From positions 1-50,871 of the forward strand of contig SFGF01000018.1 of NCBI GenBank assembly GCA_004556655.1: 50,871 nucleotides of DNA, given 5' to 3'. Below the pieces are notes generated by a model. The model saw nothing but the letters and a program-made list of their open reading frames with translations, was not told the DNA's origin and searched no databases. Below, one piece after another: positions 34,891 to 42,503 of the stretch; the first letter of the stretch is position 1; every line of letters starts with the position of its first letter. This stretch comes from Lachnospiraceae bacterium (GTDB lineage Bacteria; Bacillota; Clostridia; Lachnospirales; Lachnospiraceae). A program made the translations under genes and the position numbers.

Positions 34891-35680
34891 AAGGCATATC
34901 ATGACGGCTTTGCATTTGATATTCTTTTGGTGAACAGTGATACCATTCTTTAAAATATCGGGAGAAATGCTGAATATTGGAAAAACCGCAAAGAGCGGCA
35001 ACCTGCTGAACCTGCAGAGCTTCATTGGTCAGGAGCGTCCTGGACTTTTCCATACGTGCCTGCAGAAGCTCTGCTTTTGGCGTTGACTGAAAAAATAATT
35101 TATAATAATGATAAAATTGACTTTTTGCCATATTGCTTTCCTGACACAATCGTTGAATGGTCCACTCATCTTCACAGGTACGCAGCATTTGCAGACGAAG
35201 ATGCTGGAAAGTCTCCAGGAGGGTAGATGACTCCGGAGAAGTTTCATAAGATGGCTTGGCAAGAGAACGTGCTAACTGGAGAAAGATTTCTTCTGTTAGA
35301 TTTTCCAACCGCTTTTCATAAAAAGGTTCTTTCGATAGATATTCTTGCTGTATTTCCTGCATAAGAGAATCTAATTTCTGAAAATTATCCGGATATAAAA
35401 GTTGATTTGCAGGAATGTGATACCGATTTTCAAAAAATAAATCTGTGGAAAAATGCATATAACTGTTGCGGAACTTCCGTACAGCCTGATAATGCTGGCA
35501 GAATCCGGGAGTATAGAGCATACAGGCATTTTCGCGGGAAATGATCAGTTGATCTTTCAGATAGATTTTCATCGGAGTTTTCAGCAAAAGAAAAAGATAA
35601 TCACCGCTTCCGCCGGGGCGGTAAATACGGTCACAGTCATAATTCGTACGGTTAAATTCACAGTAATTCAAATGAAACAT
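34868..35680 (-). CDS. AraC family transcriptional regulator (carbohydrate)
   Basis: The product is 270 aa. A cupin-like sugar-sensing N-terminal half is followed by two helix-turn-helix units at the C-terminus (WTIQRLCQESNMAKSQFYHYYK, and QVAALCGFSNIQHFSRYFKEWYHCSPKEYQ in two parts). GGAG precedes the ATG at 35680. It is divergent from the GH51 arabinofuranosidase gene and is the obvious candidate regulator of that cluster. Its stop lies inside the mgtE coding end. Confidence 0.93.
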   Translation of the reverse strand: MFHLNYCEFNRTNYDCDRIYRPGGSGDYLFLLLKTPMKIYLKDQLIISRENACMLYTPGFCQHYQAVRKFRNSYMHFSTDLFFENRYHIPANQLLYPDNFQKLDSLMQEIQQEYLSKEPFYEKRLENLTEEIFLQLARSLAKPSYETSPESSTLLETFQHLRLQMLRTCEDEWTIQRLCQESNMAKSQFYHYYKLFFQSTPKAELLQARMEKSRTLLTNEALQVQQVAALCGFSNIQHFSRYFKEWYHCSPKEYQMQSRHDMPFREQIHE

Positions 35681-35809
35681 AATATTCTCCTTTTATGATT
35701 CGTATAACGAAAATATTGAGGCTGCAGGAAAGGTGTTCTTCCCACTGATGTCAGGACACTTGATTTTTTTCACGTCCCCCACGAATCCAAAATTATCATA
35801 GTATAAGAC

Positions 35810-35846
35810 CGGAAGAAAAGTCAAGTTTATCGGAAGAAAGGCAATG
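35810..35846 (+). promoter_or_regulatory. Candidate AraC-type operator (21-bp direct repeats)
   Basis: CGGAAGAAA occurs at 35810-35818 and 35831-35839, exactly 21 bases apart (two helical turns), and similarity extends seven bases further. AraC half-sites usually have this spacing. A TAAAAT -10-like box (35867-35872) would place the downstream half-site over a weak -35. Regulator identity is inferred from the divergent araC gene. Confidence 0.5.
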
Positions 35847-35912
35847 TAAAAATAACATGAATACGTTAAAATAAGAGTATAAAATAACGATTATACAGGA
35901 GGTTTACAGAAA

Positions 35913-37412
35913 GTGAAAAAAGCGGAATTGATTGTGGATAAACATTTTCTTGTAAGTGAGGTAGACAAAAGGATCTATGGTTCTTTTATTGAACATCTGG
36001 GTCGGGCGGTTTATGAAGGTATTTATCAGCCGGGTAGTCCTTTTGCAGATGAGGAAGGACTTCGTAAAGATGTGATTGAACTGGTTCGGGAACTGCAGGT
36101 TCCTGTGGTAAGGTATCCGGGCGGCAATTTTGTCTCAGGATATCACTGGGAGGATGGTGTAGGACCGAAAGAGCAGCGTCCGGCGAAAGTGGATCTGGCA
36201 TGGCAGGTGATTGAAACCAACGAATTTGGGCTCAATGAATTTACTTCCTGGGCAAAAAAGGCTGGATCCGATGTGATGATGGCAGTGAATCTGGGTACCC
36301 GGGGACCGGAAGATGCCAAGAATATCCTGGAATATTGTAATTTTAAAGAAGGAACCTATTACAGTGATCTTCGAAGAAGCCATGGATACAAAGAACCACA
36401 CAATATCAAGCTGTGGTGTATGGGCAATGAAATGGATGGCCCGTGGCAGATGGGACACAAAACCGCTGTAGAATACGGGCGTGCAGCACAGGAGACAGCC
36501 CGACTGATGAAAATGATGGATCCGACTATAGAGACGGTAGCCTGCGGAAGTTCCAGCCTGATGATGGATACTTTTGGCAGCTGGGAAGAGACTGTTCTGG
36601 ATATCAGTTATGACCAGACAGATTATCTGTCTCTGCATCAGTATTATGGCAACAGGGATGATGATACTCCGGACTTCCTTGCAAGTAATGTGGGTATGGA
36701 TGAATTTATCAGCTCTGTAATTTCTATCTGTGACTGCGTAAAGGCAAAGAAGAGAAGCAAAAAAAGTATAAATCTGTCATTTGATGAATGGAATGTATGG
36801 TATCATTCCAATGAGGCGGATGAGAAACTGGAAAAATGGGTGAAAGCTCCGCATCAGCTGGAGGATGTTTATAATTTTGAGGATGCTCTTCTGGTGGGCA
36901 GTATGTTGATCACACTTCTTCGCCATGCGGACAGAGTAAAGATTGCATGTATGGCACAGTTGGTCAATGTGATTGCTCCGATCATGACATCCGATACCGG
37001 AGCATGGCGTCAGACGATCTTTTATCCCTATATGTATACCAGCAAATATGGCAGAGGAACGGTTCTGAATACTGTAGTAAAGGCGCCTGTATATGAAAGT
37101 AAGACATATGGAGAGGCTTCCTATCTGGATTCTGTCATGATTATGAATGAAGAGGAAGAAACACTTACGATTTTTGCTGTAAATAAGAGTCTGGATGAGG
37201 ATATGGAGCTGACTTGTGATCTTCGTCAGTTTGCAGATTATCATCTGGCAGAGCATGTGGTACTGTCCCATCCGGATATGAAAGCGGTAAATACACAAGA
37301 GCATCCGGACACTGTGATTCCGTATGCAGGCAGTACGGTTAAAATGGAAAATGGACATCTGAGCGGAGTACTTGGCAAGCACAGCTGGAATATGATACGT
37401 CTGTCAAAATAG
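35913..37412 (+). CDS. Alpha-N-arabinofuranosidase, GH51
   Basis: The product is 499 aa with a GTG start 9 bases after AGGAGG. It should release terminal alpha-L-arabinofuranosyl residues from short arabino-oligosaccharides. It has no signal peptide, so it acts in the cytoplasm on imported sugars. The GH51 TIM barrel is evident; the catalytic acid is Glu173 in MGNEMDGPWQ and the nucleophile Glu292 in SFDEWNVWYH. The C-terminal beta domain is complete. It is followed closely by a cupin and a fucosidase, and is divergent from an AraC regulator. No transporter is nearby. Confidence 0.95.
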   Translation: MKKAELIVDKHFLVSEVDKRIYGSFIEHLGRAVYEGIYQPGSPFADEEGLRKDVIELVRELQVPVVRYPGGNFVSGYHWEDGVGPKEQRPAKVDLAWQVIETNEFGLNEFTSWAKKAGSDVMMAVNLGTRGPEDAKNILEYCNFKEGTYYSDLRRSHGYKEPHNIKLWCMGNEMDGPWQMGHKTAVEYGRAAQETARLMKMMDPTIETVACGSSSLMMDTFGSWEETVLDISYDQTDYLSLHQYYGNRDDDTPDFLASNVGMDEFISSVISICDCVKAKKRSKKSINLSFDEWNVWYHSNEADEKLEKWVKAPHQLEDVYNFEDALLVGSMLITLLRHADRVKIACMAQLVNVIAPIMTSDTGAWRQTIFYPYMYTSKYGRGTVLNTVVKAPVYESKTYGEASYLDSVMIMNEEEETLTIFAVNKSLDEDMELTCDLRQFADYHLAEHVVLSHPDMKAVNTQEHPDTVIPYAGSTVKMENGHLSGVLGKHSWNMIRLSK

Positions 37413-37445
37413 AATGATGCAAAGGAAGGTAAGGAGTGCAAAATT

Positions 37446-37787
37446 ATGGTTAGAAAAACAAAAACAGCAGTAGTGGAACACGCGAGAGGCGGAGAAGGAA
37501 GCGTAGAATTTCATCATATTTTATCAGCGGAAGAACTGAACGGACACGGTTCCCTGTATGCGCTGGCAGTTCTTCGGCCCCACAGCAGTGTAGGCTGGCA
37601 TCAGCATGTGGGTAATACGGAGCCGTACTTTATTTTAAAAGGTAAAGGTATTTTTGTGGATAATGACGGCAGCCGGACAGAAGTGGGACCGGGGGATGTG
37701 TGTGTGATCGAAGTGGGACAGAGTCATTCACTGGAAAATCCGACAGATGAAGAACTGGTGTTTATGGCACTGATATATAATGAATAA
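37446..37787 (+). CDS. Small cupin-domain protein
   Basis: The product is 113 aa, a single cupin barrel. Metal-site residues are visible in GWHQHVGNTEPYFILKGKG (two His, Glu) and EVGQSHSLEN (His). The ligand is unknown; such small cupins next to glycosidases may be sugar isomerases, sugar-binding proteins or accessory sensors. It begins 33 bases after the arabinofuranosidase stop, with AAGGTAAGGAG upstream, and is probably cotranscribed with both flanking glycosidase genes. Confidence 0.85.
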   Translation: MVRKTKTAVVEHARGGEGSVEFHHILSAEELNGHGSLYALAVLRPHSSVGWHQHVGNTEPYFILKGKGIFVDNDGSRTEVGPGDVCVIEVGQSHSLENPTDEELVFMALIYNE

Positions 37788-37826
37788 AACTGCGTCAGCA
37801 CCGATGAAAGACAGGATGGGATAATT

Positions 37827-39080
37827 ATGAAAGATACGAAACAACAGTGGTTTAAAGAAGCAAAATTTGGTCTGTTTATTCATTTTGGCTTATACGCGCT
37901 TCTGGAAGGTGAATATAACGGAAAGAAAACAGAGAATATTGCAGAATGGATCATGAATGATCTGAGTATTCCAAAAGAAGAATATGAAAAGCTTGCTTCC
38001 CGATTCAATCCGGTTCATTTCAATGCGCAGGAAATTGTTTCCAAGGCAAAATCATGGGGCATGCGATATATTGTATTGACTTCCAAGCACCATGAAGGGT
38101 TTGCTATGTATAATTCACAATGTTCTTCTTATAATATTATGAATACACCTTATGGGAAAGATTTGTTGAAAGAATTAAAAGATGAATGTGATAAACAGGG
38201 TATGAAAATGGGATTGTATTATTCTCAGGCACAGGACTGGGATGATCCTGATGGATATATGGCCCATAAGGATAATAGTAAAAAGAATTTCAGACGCTAT
38301 CTGGATGAAAAATGTATTCCACAATTGAAAGAGATTTTGACTCAGTATGGTGAAATTGCATTAATCTGGTTTGATACTCCTATGGGAACAACTCCGGAAG
38401 AAAGTCAGGAACTTGTAAATGTTGTCAAGAGTATTCAGCCGAATTGTATTGTAAGCGGTCGTATTGGAAATGGATTGGGAGAATATATGACGACAGGGGA
38501 TAATTTTATTCCTTCCGTACCTTTTGAAGGCGACTGGGAAGTACCGGCAACCTTAAATGATACATGGGGATTCAGCCGGTTTGATCATAACTGGAAAAAT
38601 CCGGAGAAATTAATTCGTCTTTTGATCAAAATTAACGCCAGAGGAGGAAATTATCTTTTAAATATAGGACCGAAAGCAGATGGAACAATACCGGAGGAAT
38701 CTATAAAGATTCTTGATCGTGTTGGTGGTTATGTGCATGACAATGAAGATAGCTTTTTCGGAACATTCCGGGTGCCGCAATATGCCTATGAAATTCAGGA
38801 GGTATTATTTACTGCAAAGCCTGGGAAACTATTTATTCATGTGGTGGAACCAATCGGAAGATATCGACTGGAAATTCTGAATATGAATAATACTATACAG
38901 AGAGTAAGTATTGTCAAAACAGGAGAAGAGTTAGAATATCATTATGGCAGGACATGTGAGGGAGATGGATATATGAATATCGTTCTTCCTGAGAAATACC
39001 GGTATGCAGATTATTATTGTATCTGTGTGGAATACGAAGAAGAATATCCTGTTTTTGAAGAAATAAGTGATAAGGACTGA
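37827..39080 (+). CDS. Alpha-L-fucosidase, GH29
   Basis: The product is 417 aa. It should hydrolyse alpha-L-fucosides by a retaining mechanism. The N-terminal barrel has FGLFIHFGLYA, the catalytic nucleophile Asp183 is in IALIWFDTP, and SKHHEGFAMYNS is the usual sugar-binding motif. A short C-terminal beta domain ends the chain. There is no signal peptide, so the enzyme is intracellular. It is shorter than many secreted GH29 enzymes, which carry carbohydrate-binding modules. It lies last in the arabinofuranosidase-cupin-fucosidase set and is followed by a bidirectional terminator. Confidence 0.93.
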   Translation: MKDTKQQWFKEAKFGLFIHFGLYALLEGEYNGKKTENIAEWIMNDLSIPKEEYEKLASRFNPVHFNAQEIVSKAKSWGMRYIVLTSKHHEGFAMYNSQCSSYNIMNTPYGKDLLKELKDECDKQGMKMGLYYSQAQDWDDPDGYMAHKDNSKKNFRRYLDEKCIPQLKEILTQYGEIALIWFDTPMGTTPEESQELVNVVKSIQPNCIVSGRIGNGLGEYMTTGDNFIPSVPFEGDWEVPATLNDTWGFSRFDHNWKNPEKLIRLLIKINARGGNYLLNIGPKADGTIPEESIKILDRVGGYVHDNEDSFFGTFRVPQYAYEIQEVLFTAKPGKLFIHVVEPIGRYRLEILNMNNTIQRVSIVKTGEELEYHYGRTCEGDGYMNIVLPEKYRYADYYCICVEYEEEYPVFEEISDKD

Positions 39081-39087
39081 GTGTTAA

Positions 39088-39136
39088 AAAGAGCGGGAAC
39101 CAATGATATCAAAGATATCTGTGGTTCTCGCTCTTT
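39088..39136. terminator. Bidirectional terminator between the fucosidase and AraC genes
   Basis: AAAGAGCG and GAACCA pair with TGGTTC and CGCTCTTT, with an ATATC/GATAT inner pair. A T-rich end flanks it on the plus strand and the AAAA upstream serves the minus strand. Part of the stem encodes the last residues of the convergent AraC-type protein. Confidence 0.82.
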
Positions 39137-39963
39137 CTCATTTCCCCCGGTGTGCAGTTGAATTGTTCTTTGTACATTTTCATGAATAGCTTATAATTGG
39201 TAAAACCGTGCAGCTGCAGCAGTTCTTGTACACTCAGATCGGTTTCCACAATATCTCTGGCAATGTGTTCCAGTCGTATGGAATTCACATAATCCAAAAA
39301 TGTCATGCCCATATATTTTTTAAAGAAACGGGTGAAGTAATCCGGATTTAGAGATACCTCATTCGCAATCTGGTTTAGCGTAATATCTTCTGCATAATGT
39401 TCTTTTACATAGGAAGTAATATGCCCCAGTCGCTGCATATATTTGACCGTACTTTCTTTTTCTGTGGGACTGATTTCTTCCCGGAAAAAATTTATAAAAT
39501 GAAACAGCAATTCAAAGATCAGACTGTGAAACCGCAGAATGTAATTGGAAGACTGCAGAGGGTATAATTCACTGATCGTATGCAGATATTCCCGAATGTG
39601 CTGATACTCTTCCTGTTTTTGCGAATCCAGTGACAATCCTGCAAAAGTAAATCGTATCTGATCCATATCAGGGATATAACGTTTCAAAAACGGGTAAGGT
39701 ATTTGGATCAGCATTTCCCGGGAATGATCCTGCATCTGCATACTGTGAATCTCTCTTGAATTGATGACCAGAAAATCACCGCTTTCAATGATATAATGTC
39801 GATTTTCTCCCAGGCACCATTCTTCCTTGCCTTCTAAAATATATAGAATTTCCAGACTGTTGTGCCAGTGAGGAGCAGTATAGGTGCGATAATAGTCATT
39901 TATATGAAAACGGATATCAATATCAGAGTGATAAGGAATATTTTCGTGACGATAACTCAGCAT
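39109..39963 (-). CDS. AraC family transcriptional regulator, second copy
   Basis: The product is 284 aa. ATG at 39963 is preferred over 39999 because AAGGAG lies 7 bases upstream. The N-terminal cupin sensor starts near residue 10 with HWHNSLEILYILEG. The C-terminal helix-turn-helix pair is ITLNQIANEVSLNPDYFTRFFKKY and the LSVQELLQLHGFTNYKLFMKMY unit. It lies convergent to the fucosidase, so it may sense fucose- or arabinose-related sugars, but the target is not shown. The gap to the DUF1858 gene is only 54 bases, so it could also be read from upstream. Confidence 0.92.
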   Translation of the reverse strand: MLSYRHENIPYHSDIDIRFHINDYYRTYTAPHWHNSLEILYILEGKEEWCLGENRHYIIESGDFLVINSREIHSMQMQDHSREMLIQIPYPFLKRYIPDMDQIRFTFAGLSLDSQKQEEYQHIREYLHTISELYPLQSSNYILRFHSLIFELLFHFINFFREEISPTEKESTVKYMQRLGHITSYVKEHYAEDITLNQIANEVSLNPDYFTRFFKKYMGMTFLDYVNSIRLEHIARDIVETDLSVQELLQLHGFTNYKLFMKMYKEQFNCTPGEMRKSENHRYL

Positions 39964-40017
39964 GGGACGCTCCTTAAGTAATAAGATATGGAAACTCAAA
40001 AAAGTTTTGCATAATAG

Positions 40018-40221
40018 TCACAGGGTTCCGTTCAGATGAAGATTCAGTTTACGAACCAAAAGTACCGGATCAATACCATGCTCAGCCGCAGCCTGTTCCA
40101 GTGTTTCTCCGTCAGAGGAAGCACAGCCGATACAGTTCATACCTGATTCCATAAGAAGAGAGGCAGCTCTCTCATCCATTGCAAGAAGTTCTGTGATAGT
40201 AGTGTCTTTTGTAATATACAT
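40018..40221 (-). CDS. DUF1858 domain protein (hybrid-cluster-associated disulfide domain)
   Basis: The product is 67 aa, a complete DUF1858 domain. The CIGC motif (Cys31 and Cys34) carries the characteristic cysteine pair after the helix TELLAMDERAASLLMESGMNC. Members often occur with hybrid-cluster proteins or redox enzymes, but none is adjacent here. AAAGGAAC precedes the ATG. It starts 21 bases after the nicotinamidase-like gene and is probably cotranscribed with it. Confidence 0.85.
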   Translation of the reverse strand: MYITKDTTITELLAMDERAASLLMESGMNCIGCASSDGETLEQAAAEHGIDPVLLVRKLNLHLNGTL

Positions 40222-40242
40222 AATATATGTTCCTTTCTGCAG

Positions 40243-40767
40243 TTAAAGAATATCAATCTGGCACATGGCCATAGATTTCAGGGCATTTTCATGACTTTCC
40301 GGTGTGACACCGGCACAGCAGGAAGCATCAACAGCCAGAGGCAATTCGGGAACAAAAGCCTTAAGCAGTAATGCGTTTGATATCACACAGATATCTGTAC
40401 ACAAGCCGATCAGTGTGACGGAAGAAATTTTCTGTTCCCGTGTCAGATTGGTCACGTATTCTGCCAGCTGGACACTCCCGAAAGAAGGTTTGTCAAAAAC
40501 CATGTCTTCCGGTTTTACACATTCAGATATCTGTTCATTCAGTTCCCAACCGATACTTCCCTGTATGCAGTGTGGTACAGGAAGTTTTTTTCCTTCTGCA
40601 GTGTCCAGGTAATTTTCCTGATGTGTATCCCGGGTATAGATCACAGGACCTTCCCAGGATAGAATTTTTTCTTTTACAGCGGGAACGATTGCCTGGGCTT
40701 CCTTTGTTCCGAGAGCCTGGCTGATAAAATCATTTTGCATATCAATGACAATTAAAAGTGGATTCAT
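40243..40767 (-). CDS. Isochorismatase-family cysteine hydrolase, nicotinamidase-like
   Basis: The product is 174 aa. ATG at 40767 follows CAGGAG; a longer reading to 40830 has no ribosome site. The catalytic triad is Asp9 (IDMQNDF), Lys93 (DKPSFG) and Cys127 (CTDICV). The metal ligands Asp47, His49 and His66 (HCIQGS) match nicotinamidase (PncA) rather than isochorismatase proper. The likely reaction is nicotinamide to nicotinate plus ammonia for NAD salvage. No other NAD genes are near. Confidence 0.88.
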   Translation of the reverse strand: MNPLLIVIDMQNDFISQALGTKEAQAIVPAVKEKILSWEGPVIYTRDTHQENYLDTAEGKKLPVPHCIQGSIGWELNEQISECVKPEDMVFDKPSFGSVQLAEYVTNLTREQKISSVTLIGLCTDICVISNALLLKAFVPELPLAVDASCCAGVTPESHENALKSMAMCQIDIL

Positions 40768-40888
40768 AATAGTATACTCCTGATTCAAAAAGAAAAAATA
40801 GTTTGTTATAGACGAAGCAGTAGTCTGCAATTGCGTCAGACACTGCCTGATTTACATGTAGTTTATCATAGAATCTCAAATGTCACAA

Positions 40889-40969
40889 CCGGAGAATTAC
40901 AGATGCTATTGGAAATCCCGGAGTTGTAACGAATCCGGTGTTGTACGAAAAACCGGACAGTGGTATACT
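40889..40969 (+). promoter_or_regulatory. Promoter with repeated CCGG elements upstream of the WYL regulator
   Basis: TTGTAC (40941-40946) and TATACT (40964-40969) are 17 bases apart, with an extended TG at 40961. CCGG occurs at 40889, 40918, 40935 and 40953; the last three are spaced 17 and 18 bases, and two share the longer core CCGG-A/T-GTTGTA. They overlap the promoter, so an autoregulatory operator is likely. Confidence 0.6.
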
Positions 40970-40994
40970 GTAAGTAGAAGAAAGGCGGGATTTT

Positions 40995-41639
40995 ATGGCG
41001 AAAAGTGCAAATCAGAAAAGAAAAATATTGTTGCTTGAGAGGATATTGGAAGAAACAGATGAGAATCATCCCATAGGAATGCGGGACATTATTGAAAAAC
41101 TGGCAGCGGCAGACATTCAGGCGGAGCGAAAAAGTATTTATGGGGATCTGGATGAGCTTAGAAACGTAGGGATGAATATTCTGTTCAGAAAGGGGAAGCC
41201 GACCGGTTATTATTTAAAACAAAGTCCTGAAAATAGGACAAGTGATCCGTTGATGGAGACTGCATGTACCGTGGAATTGGATGTGATGTCTGAAAAAGCA
41301 GATGCAGAGGATAGTACAGATGAAAAGGCAGATGAAAGTACGAAAAAGGCTGTAGTTGCGGATAACTGGGAAAAAACTGAGGGGGAATACATCGAAGTGC
41401 AGTTAAGATGTAAAAAAAGTGCTGTTCCCAGTCTGCGTGTGCGTTATGGAGAAAATTGTCGTATTTTAAAAGAAGAAGAAAAACACGTGATCGCAGAAGT
41501 TCCGGAAATCCCCGGGAACGCTTTTTATGGCTGGCTTACGGTACAGGGCGGTGCGGTGAAGATTATAAAACCAAAAGAAACAGCAAAAGAGTATCGAAGA
41601 CTGCTGAAAAAACTTCTGGAAGGATATAAGAAGCAATGA
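40995..41639 (+). CDS. WYL-type winged-helix transcriptional regulator (short)
   Basis: The product is 214 aa. The N-terminal winged helix is clear (ILEETDENHPIGMRDIIEKL, then RKSIYGDLDELRNVG), the type found in WYL-domain regulators. A central acidic low-complexity linker (residues about 88-128) leads to a C-terminal WYL-extension-like domain, but I do not see the WYL triad itself. It is therefore shorter than typical WYL regulators (about 300 aa). It is the first gene of the LRR-VWA-MoxR operon and probably controls it through the CCGG repeats. Confidence 0.82.
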   Translation: MAKSANQKRKILLLERILEETDENHPIGMRDIIEKLAAADIQAERKSIYGDLDELRNVGMNILFRKGKPTGYYLKQSPENRTSDPLMETACTVELDVMSEKADAEDSTDEKADESTKKAVVADNWEKTEGEYIEVQLRCKKSAVPSLRVRYGENCRILKEEEKHVIAEVPEIPGNAFYGWLTVQGGAVKIIKPKETAKEYRRLLKKLLEGYKKQ

Positions 41640-41669
41640 CGATGGACATACTTGAAGGAGGAATGACGG

Positions 41670-42482
41670 GTGGACAAGCTTGAGCTTTCAGAAGGATATG
41701 AGAGGATACGGGAGATACCCGATTATGGATTTTCCGGGAGAGAGGATCTGGAAGAAATTATACTTCCGGAACCTGTGGAACGGATTGGAAGGTATGCCTT
41801 TTACAATTGTAGAAATCTGAGAAAAATTACGTTTTTCAGTAATATTCACGATGTGGGAAGCGGTGCTTTTACGGGATGTCATCAGGTACATCATTTGGAT
41901 GTGACAATTATGACAGGTGAAACGTCATGCTTGAAAGATTTCCTTCAGGAACTGACTGAGGAGATGGTGGTAGAGTATCGGGGAGCGGAGTATGCCAGAC
42001 TTATGTTTCCGGAGTATTTTGAGGAGGGGGTGGAAAATACTCCGGCCAGGATACTTATGACGCAGATCCATGGTTCCGGTTTAAAGTACAGAAATTGTTT
42101 TTATAAAAAGGAGTTTCTGTTTGAAGAATATGATGCTCGTTTTCCATATGCGGAAGCGGTAGAGTCTGAAACATTCCTGCAGGAAATGGTACTGGGAAGG
42201 CTGATGTTTCCTTACAAACTGACGGAGAAGGGTAAAGAGCAGTATGAGGTATATCTTAGGGAACATCTGGCAGAGACAGGGAAGCATCTGGTCAGTAAAC
42301 GTGATACAGTAAGGCTGAACTGGCTTTTGGAGCATTACCTGGAGGAAAAGAGACAGGCTGAAGAGCTTCTGGAAATATCCGGGAAACTGCATACTGCAGA
42401 GTGTACGGCCTGTCTGATGGACTGGAAAAAACGAAAATTTGGAGACACAGCAAGTGCGGGTATCCCTGATTTTGATTTTTAG
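41670..42482 (+). CDS. Cytoplasmic leucine-rich-repeat (BspA-like) protein
   Basis: The product is 270 aa with a GTG start 8 bases after AAGGAGG. Residues about 3-85 hold BspA-type leucine-rich repeats (IREIPDYGFSGREDLEEIILP, VERIGRYAFYNCRNLRKITF in parts). The remaining 185 residues are mostly helical and match nothing I recognise. There is no signal peptide or anchor, unlike the usual surface BspA proteins, so it probably binds a partner in the cytoplasm. It lies 31 bases after the regulator and 21 bases before the VWA gene, in one operon. Confidence 0.82.
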   Translation: MDKLELSEGYERIREIPDYGFSGREDLEEIILPEPVERIGRYAFYNCRNLRKITFFSNIHDVGSGAFTGCHQVHHLDVTIMTGETSCLKDFLQELTEEMVVEYRGAEYARLMFPEYFEEGVENTPARILMTQIHGSGLKYRNCFYKKEFLFEEYDARFPYAEAVESETFLQEMVLGRLMFPYKLTEKGKEQYEVYLREHLAETGKHLVSKRDTVRLNWLLEHYLEEKRQAEELLEISGKLHTAECTACLMDWKKRKFGDTASAGIPDFDF

Positions 42483-42503
42483 CATCTATGATAGGAGAAT
42501 AAC

